A stretch of 54,556 bases of DNA from Deltaproteobacteria bacterium (lineage in GTDB: Bacteria; Desulfobacterota; Deferrimicrobia; Deferrimicrobiales; Deferrimicrobiaceae), in assembly GCA_021824125.1 (NCBI GenBank), contig JAKALO010000001.1, forward strand, positions 93,486 through 148,041, read 5' to 3'. A model generated the notes under the pieces. The model saw nothing but the letters and a program-made list of their open reading frames with translations. It had not been told where the DNA came from and did no database searches. The first letter of the stretch is position 1. The number at the start of each line of letters is the position of its first letter. Of this stretch, positions 16,530 to 26,041 are shown piece after piece. The position numbers were made by a program, and so were the translations under genes.

Positions 16530-17872
16530 CCGGGAAGCTCCATCACTGCCCTCCGGAACGCTTCGCCTCGATCCTCGAAGTTCCTGAACTGGTCGAAGCT
16601 CGAGCAGGCGGGCGAAAGGATCACCACGTCCCCTTGCCGCGCGAGGGCCGCCGCGCGACGGATGGCTTCATCCAGGGTATCCACCGTCTCGAGCGGCGCC
16701 GTGCCCGACAGCTCCCGCTCCATCCTCCCGCGCGCCTCGCCGAAAAGCACCGCCGCCCGGCCCTTGCGGCGCAGGGGTTCCCGCAGCGGCCGGAAATCTA
16801 TACCCTTGTCCTTCCCCCCCGCGATCAGGACGACCGGCTCCGGGAAGCCCTCCAGGCACTTGAGGACCGCGCCGACGTTGGTGCCCTTCGAATCGTTGAA
16901 CCAGGATACGCCGCGTGCCGTCCGGACGAACTCCACCCGGTGCGGCAAACCCGGGAAGGCTGCGAGGACTTCCCGCACCGCCTCCGGCGGCACCCCGATC
17001 CGCCGCGCGGCCGCGATCGCCGCCATCGCGTTCTCCACGTTCTGCGTTCCGCGGATCCGCAGGAGCGTGCGGGGATACCGTTCCTCCCTGACCCCGCTCC
17101 GGTAGACCATCTCTCCCCCGTCCAGGAACACCCCTTCGGCCAGGGGACGGCTGATGGAGAACGGGACCATCCCGGCCCGTATCCTGCCCTTCCGGGCGGA
17201 GATCTCCGGGTCGTCGACGTTGATGACGGCGGCGTCGGCGCCGCCCTGGTTCCGGAAAAGGGCCATCTTCGCCTCCGCGTAGGCGGCGAAGTCTTCGTAC
17301 CGGTCGCTGTGATCCTCCGTGATGTTAAGGAGGACGGCTACCTTCGGGTGGAACGTGTCGATCGATTCCAGCTGGAAGCTCGACGCCTCCACCACGCCCC
17401 AGTCGAACGGCTTCCCCGCGGCTTCGGCAAGCGGCGTTCCGAGGTTGCCCCCGACGAACACCAGGGGAAACGCGCGGGAGACCATCTCCCCGAGGAGCGT
17501 GGTCACTGTCGACTTGCCGTTGGTCCCCGAGACGGCCGCCACGCTCCCACGGAACATTCTGAAGCCCAGCTCGATCTCGCCCCATACCGGGGCGCCCGAG
17601 CGGCGGAGCGCCTCGATGGGAAGCCTCGAAGCGGGAACACCGGGTGACAGGACGACGAGGTCGACCCCGACCGCCGCCCTCTCGTCCATTCGGCCGTTGA
17701 CGAACGCCACCCGCGGCGGGATCGCCGCGCCGAGCGACCGTTCCACCGCTTCCTTCGGGCGCTCGTCCAGCAGGGTCACCCGGGCCCCCTCCCGCAGAAG
17801 CAGGAGCGCCGCCGCCAGCCCCGATTTTCCGGCCCCGACAACGAAGATGCTTTTCCCCCCGAACGTCTCCAT
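16526..17872 (-). CDS. murD: UDP-N-acetylmuramoyl-L-alanine--D-glutamate ligase
   Basis: MurD adds D-glutamate to UDP-MurNAc-L-Ala. The 448-residue product begins with the Rossmann motif FVVGAGKSGLAAA (10-22), has the P-loop GTNGKST (116-122), the ITEDHSDRY segment typical of MurD, and the C-terminal FNDSKGTNVGAVLKCL and SPACSSFDQF motifs. The ATG at 17872 is two bases after the mraY stop, which fixes this start over the much longer frame that continues upstream. Confidence 0.96.
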   Translation of the reverse strand: METFGGKSIFVVGAGKSGLAAALLLLREGARVTLLDERPKEAVERSLGAAIPPRVAFVNGRMDERAAVGVDLVVLSPGVPASRLPIEALRRSGAPVWGEIELGFRMFRGSVAAVSGTNGKSTVTTLLGEMVSRAFPLVFVGGNLGTPLAEAAGKPFDWGVVEASSFQLESIDTFHPKVAVLLNITEDHSDRYEDFAAYAEAKMALFRNQGGADAAVINVDDPEISARKGRIRAGMVPFSISRPLAEGVFLDGGEMVYRSGVREERYPRTLLRIRGTQNVENAMAAIAAARRIGVPPEAVREVLAAFPGLPHRVEFVRTARGVSWFNDSKGTNVGAVLKCLEGFPEPVVLIAGGKDKGIDFRPLREPLRRKGRAAVLFGEARGRMERELSGTAPLETVDTLDEAIRRAAALARQGDVVILSPACSSFDQFRNFEDRGEAFRRAVMELPG

Positions 17873-17874
17873 GC

Positions 17875-18951
17875 TCACCGTATCTTGAGCGTGCTGATCG
17901 CCAGCAGCGCCAGGATGATCGAGATTATCCAGAACCGCACGATGATCTTCGGCTCCGGCCAACCCTTCAGCTCGAAGTGGTGATGTATCGGCGCCATGCG
18001 GAAGATGCGCTTGCGCGTCGTCTTGTAGGAGTACACCTGGAGGATGACGGAGAGGGCCTCCATGACGAAAACGCCGCCGACCAGCACCAGTACGATCTCC
18101 TGCTTCACCATTACGGCGACCACGCCCAGCGCCGCGCCTATGGAAAGGGAACCCGTGTCCCCCATGAACACCTGGGCGGGATAGGTGTTGTACCAGAGGA
18201 AGCCGATCCCCGCCCCCGCCATCGCTCCGCAGAAGATGGTCAGCTCCCCCGCCCCCGGCACGTACTGGATCTGGAGGTAGCTGGCGATCTTTATGTGGCC
18301 GGCGAGGTACGCGAACATCATGTAGGTCCCGGCCGAGATGATCGAGGGGCCGATCGCGAGACCGTCCAGGCCGTCCGTCAGGTTCACGCCGTTCGACGCC
18401 CCGACGATCACAAGTATGACGAAGGGGATGTAGAACATCCCGAGGCTCGGGTTGAGCTTTTTGAAGAACGGGATGCTCACCTTGTCCTGGATCCCGATGT
18501 CCAGGTATATGAGCGTCGCCGCGACGCCCGCCAGGGCCAGCTGGGAGAGGAACTTCTTCCGGGGGGAAAGCCCCTTCGAGTCCTTCCGGATGACCTTCTT
18601 GTAGTCGTCGACAAAACCGACCGTGCCGAACCCCACGGTCACGAAGACCGCGATCCAGATATAAGGGTTCCCGAGGTTCGCCCAGAGCAGGGTCGGGATC
18701 ACCGTGGCAAGGACTATCAGCAGCCCCCCCATCGTGGGCGTACCCTCTTTCGCAAGGTGCCGCTCCGGCCCGTCCCGGCGGATGGTCTGACCGATCTGGT
18801 GGGCGCCAAGCTCCCGGATAAGCCAGGGGGCAAGGACAAAGCACAGCAGGAGCGCCGTGATCGCCGCGTAGATGGTCCGGAACGTGATGTAACGGAATAC
18901 GTTGAAGAAGGAATAGTCCACGTGCAACGGGAAGAGGAGGTGATACAGCAT
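17875..18951 (-). CDS. mraY: Phospho-MurNAc-pentapeptide transferase
   Basis: MraY moves phospho-MurNAc-pentapeptide onto undecaprenyl phosphate to form lipid I. The 358-residue polytopic product has about ten membrane helices. Catalytic motifs are intact: FVDDYKK (the aspartate pair), [30 protein letters not shown] and the cytoplasmic [16 protein letters not shown] histidine loop. It begins 6 nt after the murF stop. Confidence 0.97.
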   Translation of the reverse strand: MLYHLLFPLHVDYSFFNVFRYITFRTIYAAITALLLCFVLAPWLIRELGAHQIGQTIRRDGPERHLAKEGTPTMGGLLIVLATVIPTLLWANLGNPYIWIAVFVTVGFGTVGFVDDYKKVIRKDSKGLSPRKKFLSQLALAGVAATLIYLDIGIQDKVSIPFFKKLNPSLGMFYIPFVILVIVGASNGVNLTDGLDGLAIGPSIISAGTYMMFAYLAGHIKIASYLQIQYVPGAGELTIFCGAMAGAGIGFLWYNTYPAQVFMGDTGSLSIGAALGVVAVMVKQEIVLVLVGGVFVMEALSVILQVYSYKTTRKRIFRMAPIHHHFELKGWPEPKIIVRFWIISIILALLAISTLKIR

Positions 18952-18957
18952 GGACTA

Positions 18958-20355
18958 TCAGGCCCATTCCCTTTCGATTTCGTTCGCGATTTCCTCGAGC
19001 CGCATCCCCCTGGATCCTTTCACCAGGATGACGTCCCCGTCCCGCAGCGTGTCCATGACCATCGTTTTCAGCCGATCCTTGTCCCCGGCGTGCGCAACCC
19101 TCCCCGGGTCCATCCCCCCCTCGAGCGCGCCCCGCGCTACCTGCGCCGCCTGCTCGCCGAACGTGAACAGGAAGTTCACACCGGCATCCGCGAGCATGTG
19201 GCCGATCCGGAAGTGGGAGGAGGCCGAAACCTCTCCGAGCTCAAGCATGTCGCCCAGGATGGCCACGCTCCGCCGGCCCCCGCGAAGGATACGCAGGTTC
19301 CGGATGGCGGCCTCCATCGACGCGGGGTTCGCGTTGTAGCTGTCGTCCAGAAGGAGCCCACCGCCTCGCAGCGGTACGGAATGGAACCTCCCCGGGGCGG
19401 AAGCGAAGGAGGAGAAGCCTTCCGCGAGCTCGGGCGGGCGCATCCCCAGGACGTAGGCCGCCGCCGTGGCCGCGAGCGCGTTCATCAGGTTATGCTCTCC
19501 CGTCACCGGCAGGGCGGAGGTGAATTCGCCGGAGGGGGTTCGCACCGCAATCCGCATCCCGCGGTCGTCCATCGAGAGTATCCGGCCCGAGAACTCGTTG
19601 AGGGCCACGCCGTAATAGGTCTTCCGCGCGCGGCATCGGCCCGCCTCCCGGACCACCCGCAGGTCGGTGGCGTTCACCACCGCATTGCCGGATTCCGGGA
19701 GGGCGCGGAACAGGTCCCCTTTCTCACGTGCCACCCCTTCCAGGGTCCCGAGTCCCTGCAGGTGGGCCGGGGCGATGTTCGTGATGATTCCGACATCGGG
19801 TGCGGCGATCTGGGCGAGGCGCGCGATCTCCCCCGGCTGGTTCGTTCCCATCTCCATCACCGCGACGTCGTGCTCGCCGGAAAGCGCCAGGAGCGCCAGC
19901 GGCATGCCGATCAGGTTGTTCCGGTTCCCGTGATTTTTGAGGACGTTCCTGCCGGAGGCGAGGAGCCCCGAAAGCATCTCCTTGGTGGACGTCTTTCCCG
20001 AGCTGCCCGTTATTCCCACGAGGGGGATCTGCCGCATCCGCTGCCGGTGGGCCTGCGCCAGGTCGCCGAGCGCCTCGACGGGGTTGCGGACGACAAAGAC
20101 GGGGTTTGCGGCAGGCACGGACTCCCGGACCCTGAGGGCGCCTTCCTCCGACACAAGGGCCGCGAGCGCCCCTTTCCGGAAACCCTCGACGACGAAATCC
20201 GCGCCGTCGACCCTTTCCCCGGGAAGGGCTACGAAGAGATCCCCCGGCGACACCTCCCGGCTGTCGGTCGTGACCTTGCCGATCGGCGTGCGCGGGGCGA
20301 TCGGACCGGTCGCCCGGATGGGATGGATCGCCCCGACGATCTCCTCCAGGGTCAT
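18958..20355 (-). CDS. murF: UDP-MurNAc-tripeptide--D-Ala-D-Ala ligase
   Basis: MurF adds the D-Ala-D-Ala dipeptide to the UDP-MurNAc tripeptide. The 465-residue product has TDSREVSPGDLFVAL (30-44), the P-loop GSSGKTS (117-123), KNHGNRNNLIGMPL and the C-terminal DDSYNANPASMEAAI. The ATG at 20355 is one base after the TAG of murE; the in-frame extension upstream lies within murE. Confidence 0.96.
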   Translation of the reverse strand: MTLEEIVGAIHPIRATGPIAPRTPIGKVTTDSREVSPGDLFVALPGERVDGADFVVEGFRKGALAALVSEEGALRVRESVPAANPVFVVRNPVEALGDLAQAHRQRMRQIPLVGITGSSGKTSTKEMLSGLLASGRNVLKNHGNRNNLIGMPLALLALSGEHDVAVMEMGTNQPGEIARLAQIAAPDVGIITNIAPAHLQGLGTLEGVAREKGDLFRALPESGNAVVNATDLRVVREAGRCRARKTYYGVALNEFSGRILSMDDRGMRIAVRTPSGEFTSALPVTGEHNLMNALAATAAAYVLGMRPPELAEGFSSFASAPGRFHSVPLRGGGLLLDDSYNANPASMEAAIRNLRILRGGRRSVAILGDMLELGEVSASSHFRIGHMLADAGVNFLFTFGEQAAQVARGALEGGMDPGRVAHAGDKDRLKTMVMDTLRDGDVILVKGSRGMRLEEIANEIEREWA

Positions 20356-20356
20356 C

Positions 20357-21853
20357 CTACCCGTCCGCGGCAAGTATTCCACGGACCGTTTCCCGGTCGT
20401 CGAACGGCAGATTCCGGTTCCCGATGATCTGTACATTTTCATGCCCTTTCCCGGCGATGGCCACCGTGTCTCCTGGCCTGGCAATGGAAAGCGCCCGTGC
20501 GATCGCCGCTTTTCTGTCCGGAATGACGAGGAAATACCCGTCGGACCACGTCACTTCTCCCTCGGCATCGAGTAACCCTTCCTCCCGAAGACCCGGAAGG
20601 ATGTCCGATATGATCGCGTCGGGGTCCTCGTTCCGGGGGTTGTCGGATGTCACCACGACGACGTCCGACCGTAGCGCCGCCACCTGCCCCATCTCCGGGC
20701 GCTTGGCCCGGTCCCGGTTCCCGCCGCACCCGAAGACGGTGATCAGCCGGCCGGAGCCCAGCCCCACGAGGGAGGATAGAACCCGGTTCATGCCTTCGGG
20801 CGTGTGGGCGTAGTCAACGAGGATGTGCAACCCCTTCGAGTTCGGGATTCGCTCTATCCTGCCGGGAACGCCTTTCAGGCGCTCCACCCCGGCGCGGACC
20901 GCGTCGGGGGGTACGCCCAGGAGGGTTGCGGCGGCGACGGCCGCCATGACGTTAGAGACGTTGTAATCTCCCACCAGACTAGTGCGCAATTCCAACCGGT
21001 TCCCCGCGACATCGAGCACGATTCGCGTTCCCTCCCACTTCATGTCCACCTCATGGGGAAACACGGAGCGATCCCGCAGGAAGCCATAGGTCATCGCCCC
21101 CGGGAACTCCCGCGACAGCCTGTTGCCGCCGGGATCGTCCGCGTTGATCGCCATGCCGGTGCGCTTCCCGCCTGCAGGGAGGTACTCCCGGAAGAACTTC
21201 GCCTTCGCCGCGAAGTAGGACTCCATGTCGCCGTGGTAATCCAGGTGGTCGTGGGACAGGTTGGTGAACACGCCGACGTCGAACCGGACCCCCGCGATCC
21301 TCCCCTGCGCGGCGCTGTGCGACGAGACCTCCATCAGCAGGTGGGTGGCGCCCCGAAGCGCCGCCTCCGCCATCACTTCCTGGAGTTCGTGGGGAAACGG
21401 GGTCGTGAGACCCGAGCGGAGAACCTCCCCGCCGACCCGATAGTTGATGGTTCCGATGACCGCGGTCCTGTGACCCGCCGCGGCCAGGATCGACTCCAGG
21501 ATGTAGGTGACGGTCGTCTTCCCGTTGGTCCCGGTCACCCCGACGACCGCGAGGCGGGCGGAAGGGTCGCCGTGGAGATTCGCCGCCACGGAGGGGAGCG
21601 CGGAAGCTGTGGAGGGGACCCGCACCGTCGGCAGCGGGGGGGAAGGGACCTCCCGCTCGACCAGCGCGGCCACGGCGCCGGACCTGCCCGCCTGCTCGAG
21701 GAACGCGTGCCCGTCGGCCCGCTCCCCGCGGACTGCAACGAACAGGTCGCCTTTACGGACTTTTCGGGAATCGATCGAAAGGCCGCCGATCTCCAGGGAG
21801 CCGTGCGGCGTCTCTTCCGCCGGAACATCTGCCAGGACCTTCGATAGCCTCAT
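20357..21853 (-). CDS. murE: UDP-MurNAc-L-Ala-D-Glu--meso-DAP ligase
   Basis: MurE adds the third stem residue. The 498-residue product has SIDSRKVRKGDLFVAV (27-42), the P-loop GTNGKTT (108-114) and the motif DNPRNEDP (404-411). In characterised enzymes DNPR in this position binds meso-diaminopimelate, so a DAP-type, Gram-negative-like peptidoglycan is expected. GAGAGG lies just before the ATG at 21853, and the gap to ftsI is 8 nt. Confidence 0.96.
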   Translation of the reverse strand: MRLSKVLADVPAEETPHGSLEIGGLSIDSRKVRKGDLFVAVRGERADGHAFLEQAGRSGAVAALVEREVPSPPLPTVRVPSTASALPSVAANLHGDPSARLAVVGVTGTNGKTTVTYILESILAAAGHRTAVIGTINYRVGGEVLRSGLTTPFPHELQEVMAEAALRGATHLLMEVSSHSAAQGRIAGVRFDVGVFTNLSHDHLDYHGDMESYFAAKAKFFREYLPAGGKRTGMAINADDPGGNRLSREFPGAMTYGFLRDRSVFPHEVDMKWEGTRIVLDVAGNRLELRTSLVGDYNVSNVMAAVAAATLLGVPPDAVRAGVERLKGVPGRIERIPNSKGLHILVDYAHTPEGMNRVLSSLVGLGSGRLITVFGCGGNRDRAKRPEMGQVAALRSDVVVVTSDNPRNEDPDAIISDILPGLREEGLLDAEGEVTWSDGYFLVIPDRKAAIARALSIARPGDTVAIAGKGHENVQIIGNRNLPFDDRETVRGILAADG

Positions 21854-21861
21854 TACCTCTC

Positions 21862-23835
21862 TCAGGATCCTCCAAAAGTCACGCTGCACTCCGTGCCGGG
21901 AACGAGGAGCCGGCCGGCGGCGGGAACCTGGTGCCTCGCAACCCCGGACCCCACCAGGTCGAGCTTCACCGAATAGCGCCCCATCACGTCGACGACCCTG
22001 CCCATGCTGAACCCCCGCAGGTCCGGCATGACCATCGCGCCTTCCGGCGCCCCCGAGGAAACCCGGGTCAGCTGCACCTCCCCGGGTTTTTGCGCCTCCT
22101 TTTCCTTCCGCGCCACGGCCCGCGTCACCGGCTCGGTCGGAGGGATTCCAAGGTAATAGGCGGTCTTGACCGCGATCTGGTTGAACGCCGGGGCCGCGAC
22201 CACCCCCCCGTACACCTGGCCCTTCGGCTCGTCGATCACCACCAGTATCATCAGTTCGGGATCCTGCAGAGGAAGGAACCCGACGAAGGACGAGACCCGC
22301 TTGTTCGGGGAATATTTCCCTGTCCCCACCTCGACCTTCTGCGCGGTTCCGGTCTTTCCGCCCACGGAGAACCCCTTGATCCGGGCCTGCGTCCCCGTGC
22401 CGTCCTCCTGGACGACCAGCCCCATCATCTCGCGCATCCGCTCCGAGGTCTTCGGGGATAGGATCCGCCGGAGTTCCTTCGGCTCCCCGCGGTAGACCAC
22501 TTTCCCCTCCGGGTCGCGTATCTCGCGCACGATGTAAGGCTTCATGATCTTTCCGCCGTTCACCACCGCCGACATCGCCGTGGCCATCTGTATCGGGGTC
22601 ACGGAGATCCCCTGGCCGAAGGAGACCGTGGCGCGTCGAATCCCGCCGAACCGGGCCCGCGGGGGGATAATCCCACCGACCTCTCCTATCAGCTCGATAC
22701 CGGTCTTGGTCCCGAAACCGAATGACCGGATCATGTCGTGGAAGCGGTCGGGGTCCATCCGCTCGCTGATCTTGGAGGCCCCGATGTTGCTCGAGTACTT
22801 GAGCACCTCGGGCACGGTCAGCCACCCTTTGCCGTGCGTGTCGTGGAGCACCCGGCCGGCGTACCTGTAGGAGCCGTTCTCGCAGAAGATACTGTCCGAG
22901 GTCTTGACGTTCCCCATCTCCATGGCGGCGGCCAGCGTGAACACCTTGAACGTCGAGCCCGGCTCGAACATGTCGGTCAGCGCGCGGTTCTTCCGGGCTT
23001 CCGGAGCCCCCCCGGCGACGGCGTTCGGGTTGTACGTCGGCAGGGTCGCCATGGCCAGGACCTCGCCTGTCTTCGGCCGCATCACCAGCGCGATACCCCC
23101 GCGGGCGTTGTGGCCTTCGACCGCTTCCCGGAGTTCGCTCTCCGCCAAGTGCTGCACGTTACGGTCTATTGTGAGCGACACCGAGTCCCCCCGGGAGTTG
23201 ACCGCCACTTCCGTCGTCGACGGGACGATGATGCGGCCGCGCGCGTCCCGCTCGCACATGAGGAAGGCCGGCTCGCCCTTCAGGTACTTGTCGAGGGATT
23301 TCTCGACCCCCTCGATCCCCGTGCTGTCCAGGTCGGTGAACCCCAGCAGCGAGGATGCGAGCTCCCGGTTGGGGTAGAACCTCTTCGGCTCCTCCACGAT
23401 CCCGATCCCGTCGTCCCCGCCTCTCTTGTCGGTCCCGACCGCCTCCCGTATTTCCCGGACGGCCTCCTCCGCCGAGGAGGACGGCATCTGGCGCTTGACC
23501 CAGAGAAAGCTCTTCTTCGAGGAAAGCAGCTTGCGGATCTCCGACACCGGGCGGGAGACGCGGCGGGCCAGGAGCTCGGCGACGGAGTCCGTGGATTTCA
23601 GCTTGTCCGGCTGGATGAAAATGGATTTCGTCGCTACGCTGACCGCCAGCTCGTTCCCGACCCGGTCCAGGATCGCCCCCCGCATGGGCACGAGGGGGAT
23701 CTTCACGGGGTACTGCCTGGCGCTCCGCTCCTGGATTCCCCGGACGCCCAGGATCTGGATGTGGAATGCCCGGAGCACGACGAGCATATAGACAGCCGCC
23801 AGCCCGCCGAGGATGATCCGGGCGCGGGGATTCAT
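21862..23835 (-). CDS. ftsI: Peptidoglycan transpeptidase FtsI (PBP3) with PASTA domain
   Basis: FtsI cross-links septal peptidoglycan in the periplasm. The 657-residue product has a single N-terminal membrane anchor (about 7-30) and the PBP dimer domain (about 50-215). The transpeptidase domain carries the catalytic S294 in GSTFK, SSN (348-350) and KTGTA (494-498). Its C-terminus holds one PASTA-like repeat (about 600-657), beginning at VMPDLRGFSMGRVVDV. A PASTA module is common in the FtsI of this kind of deltaproteobacterium but absent from E. coli FtsI. The start overlaps ftsL (ATGA). Confidence 0.95.
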   Translation of the reverse strand: MNPRARIILGGLAAVYMLVVLRAFHIQILGVRGIQERSARQYPVKIPLVPMRGAILDRVGNELAVSVATKSIFIQPDKLKSTDSVAELLARRVSRPVSEIRKLLSSKKSFLWVKRQMPSSSAEEAVREIREAVGTDKRGGDDGIGIVEEPKRFYPNRELASSLLGFTDLDSTGIEGVEKSLDKYLKGEPAFLMCERDARGRIIVPSTTEVAVNSRGDSVSLTIDRNVQHLAESELREAVEGHNARGGIALVMRPKTGEVLAMATLPTYNPNAVAGGAPEARKNRALTDMFEPGSTFKVFTLAAAMEMGNVKTSDSIFCENGSYRYAGRVLHDTHGKGWLTVPEVLKYSSNIGASKISERMDPDRFHDMIRSFGFGTKTGIELIGEVGGIIPPRARFGGIRRATVSFGQGISVTPIQMATAMSAVVNGGKIMKPYIVREIRDPEGKVVYRGEPKELRRILSPKTSERMREMMGLVVQEDGTGTQARIKGFSVGGKTGTAQKVEVGTGKYSPNKRVSSFVGFLPLQDPELMILVVIDEPKGQVYGGVVAAPAFNQIAVKTAYYLGIPPTEPVTRAVARKEKEAQKPGEVQLTRVSSGAPEGAMVMPDLRGFSMGRVVDVMGRYSVKLDLVGSGVARHQVPAAGRLLVPGTECSVTFGGS

Positions 23836-24170
23836 TTCACCTGGATCATCCTGTCCGTCTTCATGTCCACCATGCCCAGTTCGGTCCTGGCGATCGCCGC
23901 GATCCGTGCGGGGCTGCGAAGCGTCAGGATCTCGGTCTTCAGGAGGTCCTGCTGTTTCCGCAGGTTCCGCTGCTCTTCCAGGGACGTGGACACCGCGTAT
24001 CCCGTCCGGTAGTACTTGCCTGAGAGCCACACGTTGAGCAGGGCCACGGAAAGAATGAACATGAACAGGAGCGCAAGACGCCTACGCCTTGGAACGGCCG
24101 GGAACACCGGCGCCTCCTTCCGGATCTCCGTGATCATGCACACGCCGTTTCCAACAACTATTCTCTGCAT
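23832..24170 (-). CDS. ftsL: Cell division protein FtsL
   Basis: FtsL is a small bitopic protein that forms the FtsQLB complex. The 112-residue product has a basic cytoplasmic segment, one membrane helix (about 32-49, LALLFMFILSVALLNVWL) and a short periplasmic coiled coil (about 62-85, SLEEQRNLRKQQDLLKTE). The ATG at 24170 is preceded by an ideal AAGGAGG with 6-nt spacing and overlaps the rsmH stop by 13 nt; an internal ATG at 24137 has no site. Identity rests on position and architecture because sequence conservation is low. Confidence 0.85.
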   Translation of the reverse strand: MQRIVVGNGVCMITEIRKEAPVFPAVPRRRRLALLFMFILSVALLNVWLSGKYYRTGYAVSTSLEEQRNLRKQQDLLKTEILTLRSPARIAAIARTELGMVDMKTDRMIQVK

Positions 24171-25081
24171 GGATCCTCCTTCCGTCCGCAGATGCGGGCC
24201 GCCCGAAGCTTCGCGCTTCTGGCCCGCGGGTTTGCATGCACCTCCTCCGCACCCGGAACCACCGGTTTGCGGGTCAGGACCTCGAGCACCGCGTTTTCCC
24301 CGGCCGAACCGCCGCGGAAGGCAACCTTCACCATCCGGTCCTCCAGCGAGTGGAAGCTGATCACCGCAATCCTTCCTCCAGGAGCGAGATGCCCGGCGAA
24401 CCGGTCGAGGAAGGCCGAGAGCGAATCGAGCTCCCCGTTGACCGCGATCCTGAGCGCCTGGAACACCCGTGTCGCCGGATGGATGTCGCGCGGCCACGCC
24501 TTCCTGGGGATCGCCCTCTTCACGAGATCGGCCAGCCGGAGAGTCCGCTCGAGCGGCTCCCTCTCCCGCTGCGAAGCGATCGCCCTGGCGATGCGGCGGG
24601 AGAACCTTTCCTCCCCGAAGCGGTGGAAGATGTCGGCCAGCTCCTTTTCGGTCGCCCTGCGGAGGATGTCCCGGGCCGTTGGCGCGCGGGCCCCGGGGTC
24701 CCGCCTCATGTCCAGCGGGCCGTCCTCCCGGAACGAGAAGCCGCGGGAAGGGTCGTCCAGCTGGATCGAGGAGAGGCCGAGGTCGAGAAGCATCCCGTCG
24801 AACATCCTCCCGCCGGCCGCTCCCTTGACGGTTTCGAAGTCGGAGAAATCCGAGTGGGCCGTCCGGACGCATTCGAACCCTTCAAGTCGACCCGCGGCGA
24901 CGGCCAGCATCGCGGGGTCCGCATCCGCGCATACGAGGATCCCGCCCGGGCCGATCCTCGCCGCGATCTCCTCCGCGTGTCCTCCCGCGCCGACCGTGCC
25001 GTCCAGGAACACCTCGCCGGGGGCCGGGGAAAGCAGTCTCAACGTCTCCTGTAAAAGAACGGGGATGTGTGCCGCGTGCAA
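24158..25081 (-). CDS. rsmH: 16S rRNA (cytosine-1402-N4)-methyltransferase
   Basis: RsmH (MraW) methylates N4 of C1402 in 16S rRNA, in the ribosomal P site. The 307-residue product starts HIPVLLQETLRLL, has the SAM-binding FLDGTVGAGGHAEEIA (25-40), LLDLGLSSIQLDDPSRGFSF in two parts (LLDLGLSSIQ, DDPSRGFSF) and VISFHSLEDRMVK near the end. The start is TTG at 25081, four bases after the mraZ stop; there is no ATG or GTG that preserves the conserved N-terminus. Confidence 0.95.
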   Translation of the reverse strand: MHAAHIPVLLQETLRLLSPAPGEVFLDGTVGAGGHAEEIAARIGPGGILVCADADPAMLAVAAGRLEGFECVRTAHSDFSDFETVKGAAGGRMFDGMLLDLGLSSIQLDDPSRGFSFREDGPLDMRRDPGARAPTARDILRRATEKELADIFHRFGEERFSRRIARAIASQREREPLERTLRLADLVKRAIPRKAWPRDIHPATRVFQALRIAVNGELDSLSAFLDRFAGHLAPGGRIAVISFHSLEDRMVKVAFRGGSAGENAVLEVLTRKPVVPGAEEVHANPRARSAKLRAARICGRKEDPCRE

Positions 25082-25085
25082 CTCG

Positions 25086-25538
25086 TCAGAACTCGATCGA
25101 GGCGATCCGCTGCGCCAGGACGGGATCCTCCTGCCTCTTCTTCTCGAAGCGGGTGATCACATCCGTCCACCTGTCGACCGACCAGATCTCGAATCGCTTG
25201 ATCATCCCGATGATGACGATGTCCTTCTCCAGGCCCGCGTAGGCGCGCAGCGACGGCGGGATCAGGATCCTGCCCTGCTTGTCCGGGACGACCTCGACGG
25301 AGCCGCCGACGAAATACCGGAGGAAATCGTTGATGTCCTGATCGGTGCTCGGAAGCTTGGAGAGTTCCCGCTCGACCTTCTCCCATCCTTCCGCCGAATA
25401 TCCGTAGACGCAATTGTCGAAGTTCGTGATGATGAGCGATTCCTGGCCGGTATCCTTGAGAAGGTCGCGATAAGGGGAAGGGATGTTCACCCTGCCCTTC
25501 GGATCTATGGTATATTCGTGTCGTCCGCGGAAGATCAC
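25086..25538 (-). CDS. mraZ: Transcriptional regulator MraZ
   Basis: MraZ is the DNA-binding repressor of the division and cell-wall cluster and its first gene. The 150-residue product has two SpoVT/AbrB-like halves, each with the conserved DPKGRVNIP (12-20) and DKQGRILIP (about 86-94). The start is GTG at 25538 with no strong ribosome site, which may keep expression low. Its own operator, three 10-nt repeats, lies 12 nt upstream, so it is probably autoregulated. Confidence 0.96.
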   Translation of the reverse strand: MIFRGRHEYTIDPKGRVNIPSPYRDLLKDTGQESLIITNFDNCVYGYSAEGWEKVERELSKLPSTDQDINDFLRYFVGGSVEVVPDKQGRILIPPSLRAYAGLEKDIVIIGMIKRFEIWSVDRWTDVITRFEKKRQEDPVLAQRIASIEF

Positions 25539-25550
25539 GGCCGCACCAAG

Positions 25551-25580
25551 TTAACCCGCTGTAACCCACAGTAACCCACC
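25551..25580 (-). promoter_or_regulatory. MraZ operator (three direct repeats)
   Basis: The minus strand reads GTGGGTTACT, GTGGGTTACA, GCGGGTTAAC in succession: three repeats with exact 10-bp periodicity and a TGGG-type core in each. MraZ of E. coli is known to bind three such GTGGG-like boxes separated by 5 nt ahead of mraZ. The site lies between the predicted transcription start (about 25582) and the gene. Confidence 0.88.
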
Positions 25581-25588
25581 ATGTGGCA

Positions 25589-25616
25589 ATTTTAACCTTT
25601 AGAAGGGGTGTGTCAA
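25589..25616 (-). promoter_or_regulatory. Sigma70 promoter of the mraZ-ftsZ cluster
   Basis: The minus strand has a perfect -35 TTGACA (25611-25616), a 16-nt spacer and a -10 TAAAAT (25589-25594, 5 of 6 matches). Transcription would begin near 25582, directly before the MraZ boxes, so MraZ binding would block initiation or clearance. Confidence 0.8.
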
Positions 25617-25787
25617 GCAATTAATAAAAAAACCTTGCGGAAAACGGGTTTAAAAAAACGTTTTATAAGGCAGGAGATCTTTAAGGGCTAAATACTGCGT
25701 TTCATAAATACGATAACGTATCGGGAAAACAGCACGGAAGGCGCACGCAATGGGAGGGTCCGGCGGAGTCGCCGCAGCCCCCAAAAG
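25617..25787. other. AT-rich intergenic stretch upstream of mraZ
   Basis: This stretch contains A-runs and a small hairpin CGATA-ACG-TATCG (about 25711-25723). I see no gene. To its right begins the repeat element listed separately. Confidence 0.4.
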
Positions 25788-26030
25788 GGGGCTCGGCTGC
25801 GCCTGCCGGCGCCTGATACGCCTCGGAGGGGGGCGCAGTGAGGTACGCCCCAGTCGGGCATCCCGCCAGAAACGGCGAATCGGCCCTCTCCAAGCGCGGC
25901 CTCATCGACAACTGTCCCTTGAGGCCAGAAGCGCAGCCGTGCAGGTTCACCGCACGGCGAGCCACGAACGGAGTCACCCTCCGAGGCGGCGCAGCCGAAG
26001 GGGGTGTCCCGGAGGCGCAGCGACTTCCGG
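25788..26030. repeat. Dispersed repeat element, copy B
   Basis: The 76-bp core at 25955-26030 is nearly identical to the complement of 42232-42307; the two differ by about two substitutions and two compensating 1-nt indels. Weaker similarity continues to about 25840. A truncated inverted copy of the core lies to the left: 25793-25803 pairs with 25988-25998 and 25821-25830 with 25977-25986, so the element can fold into a long stem. A 73-codon plus-strand frame (25838-26059, GTG start behind GGAGGGGGG) spans it. Its product shares ARRATNGV and GVPEAQRLP with the frame of the other copy. It may be a small ORF or a non-coding mobile repeat; I cannot decide. Confidence 0.75.
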
Positions 26031-26041
26031 AGTCACAGTGC

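Noticed and set aside
15300-17105. Long plus-strand frame of about 600 codons over ftsW and murD
   Set aside because: It is also antisense to well-supported genes and reads as a low-complexity charged protein.
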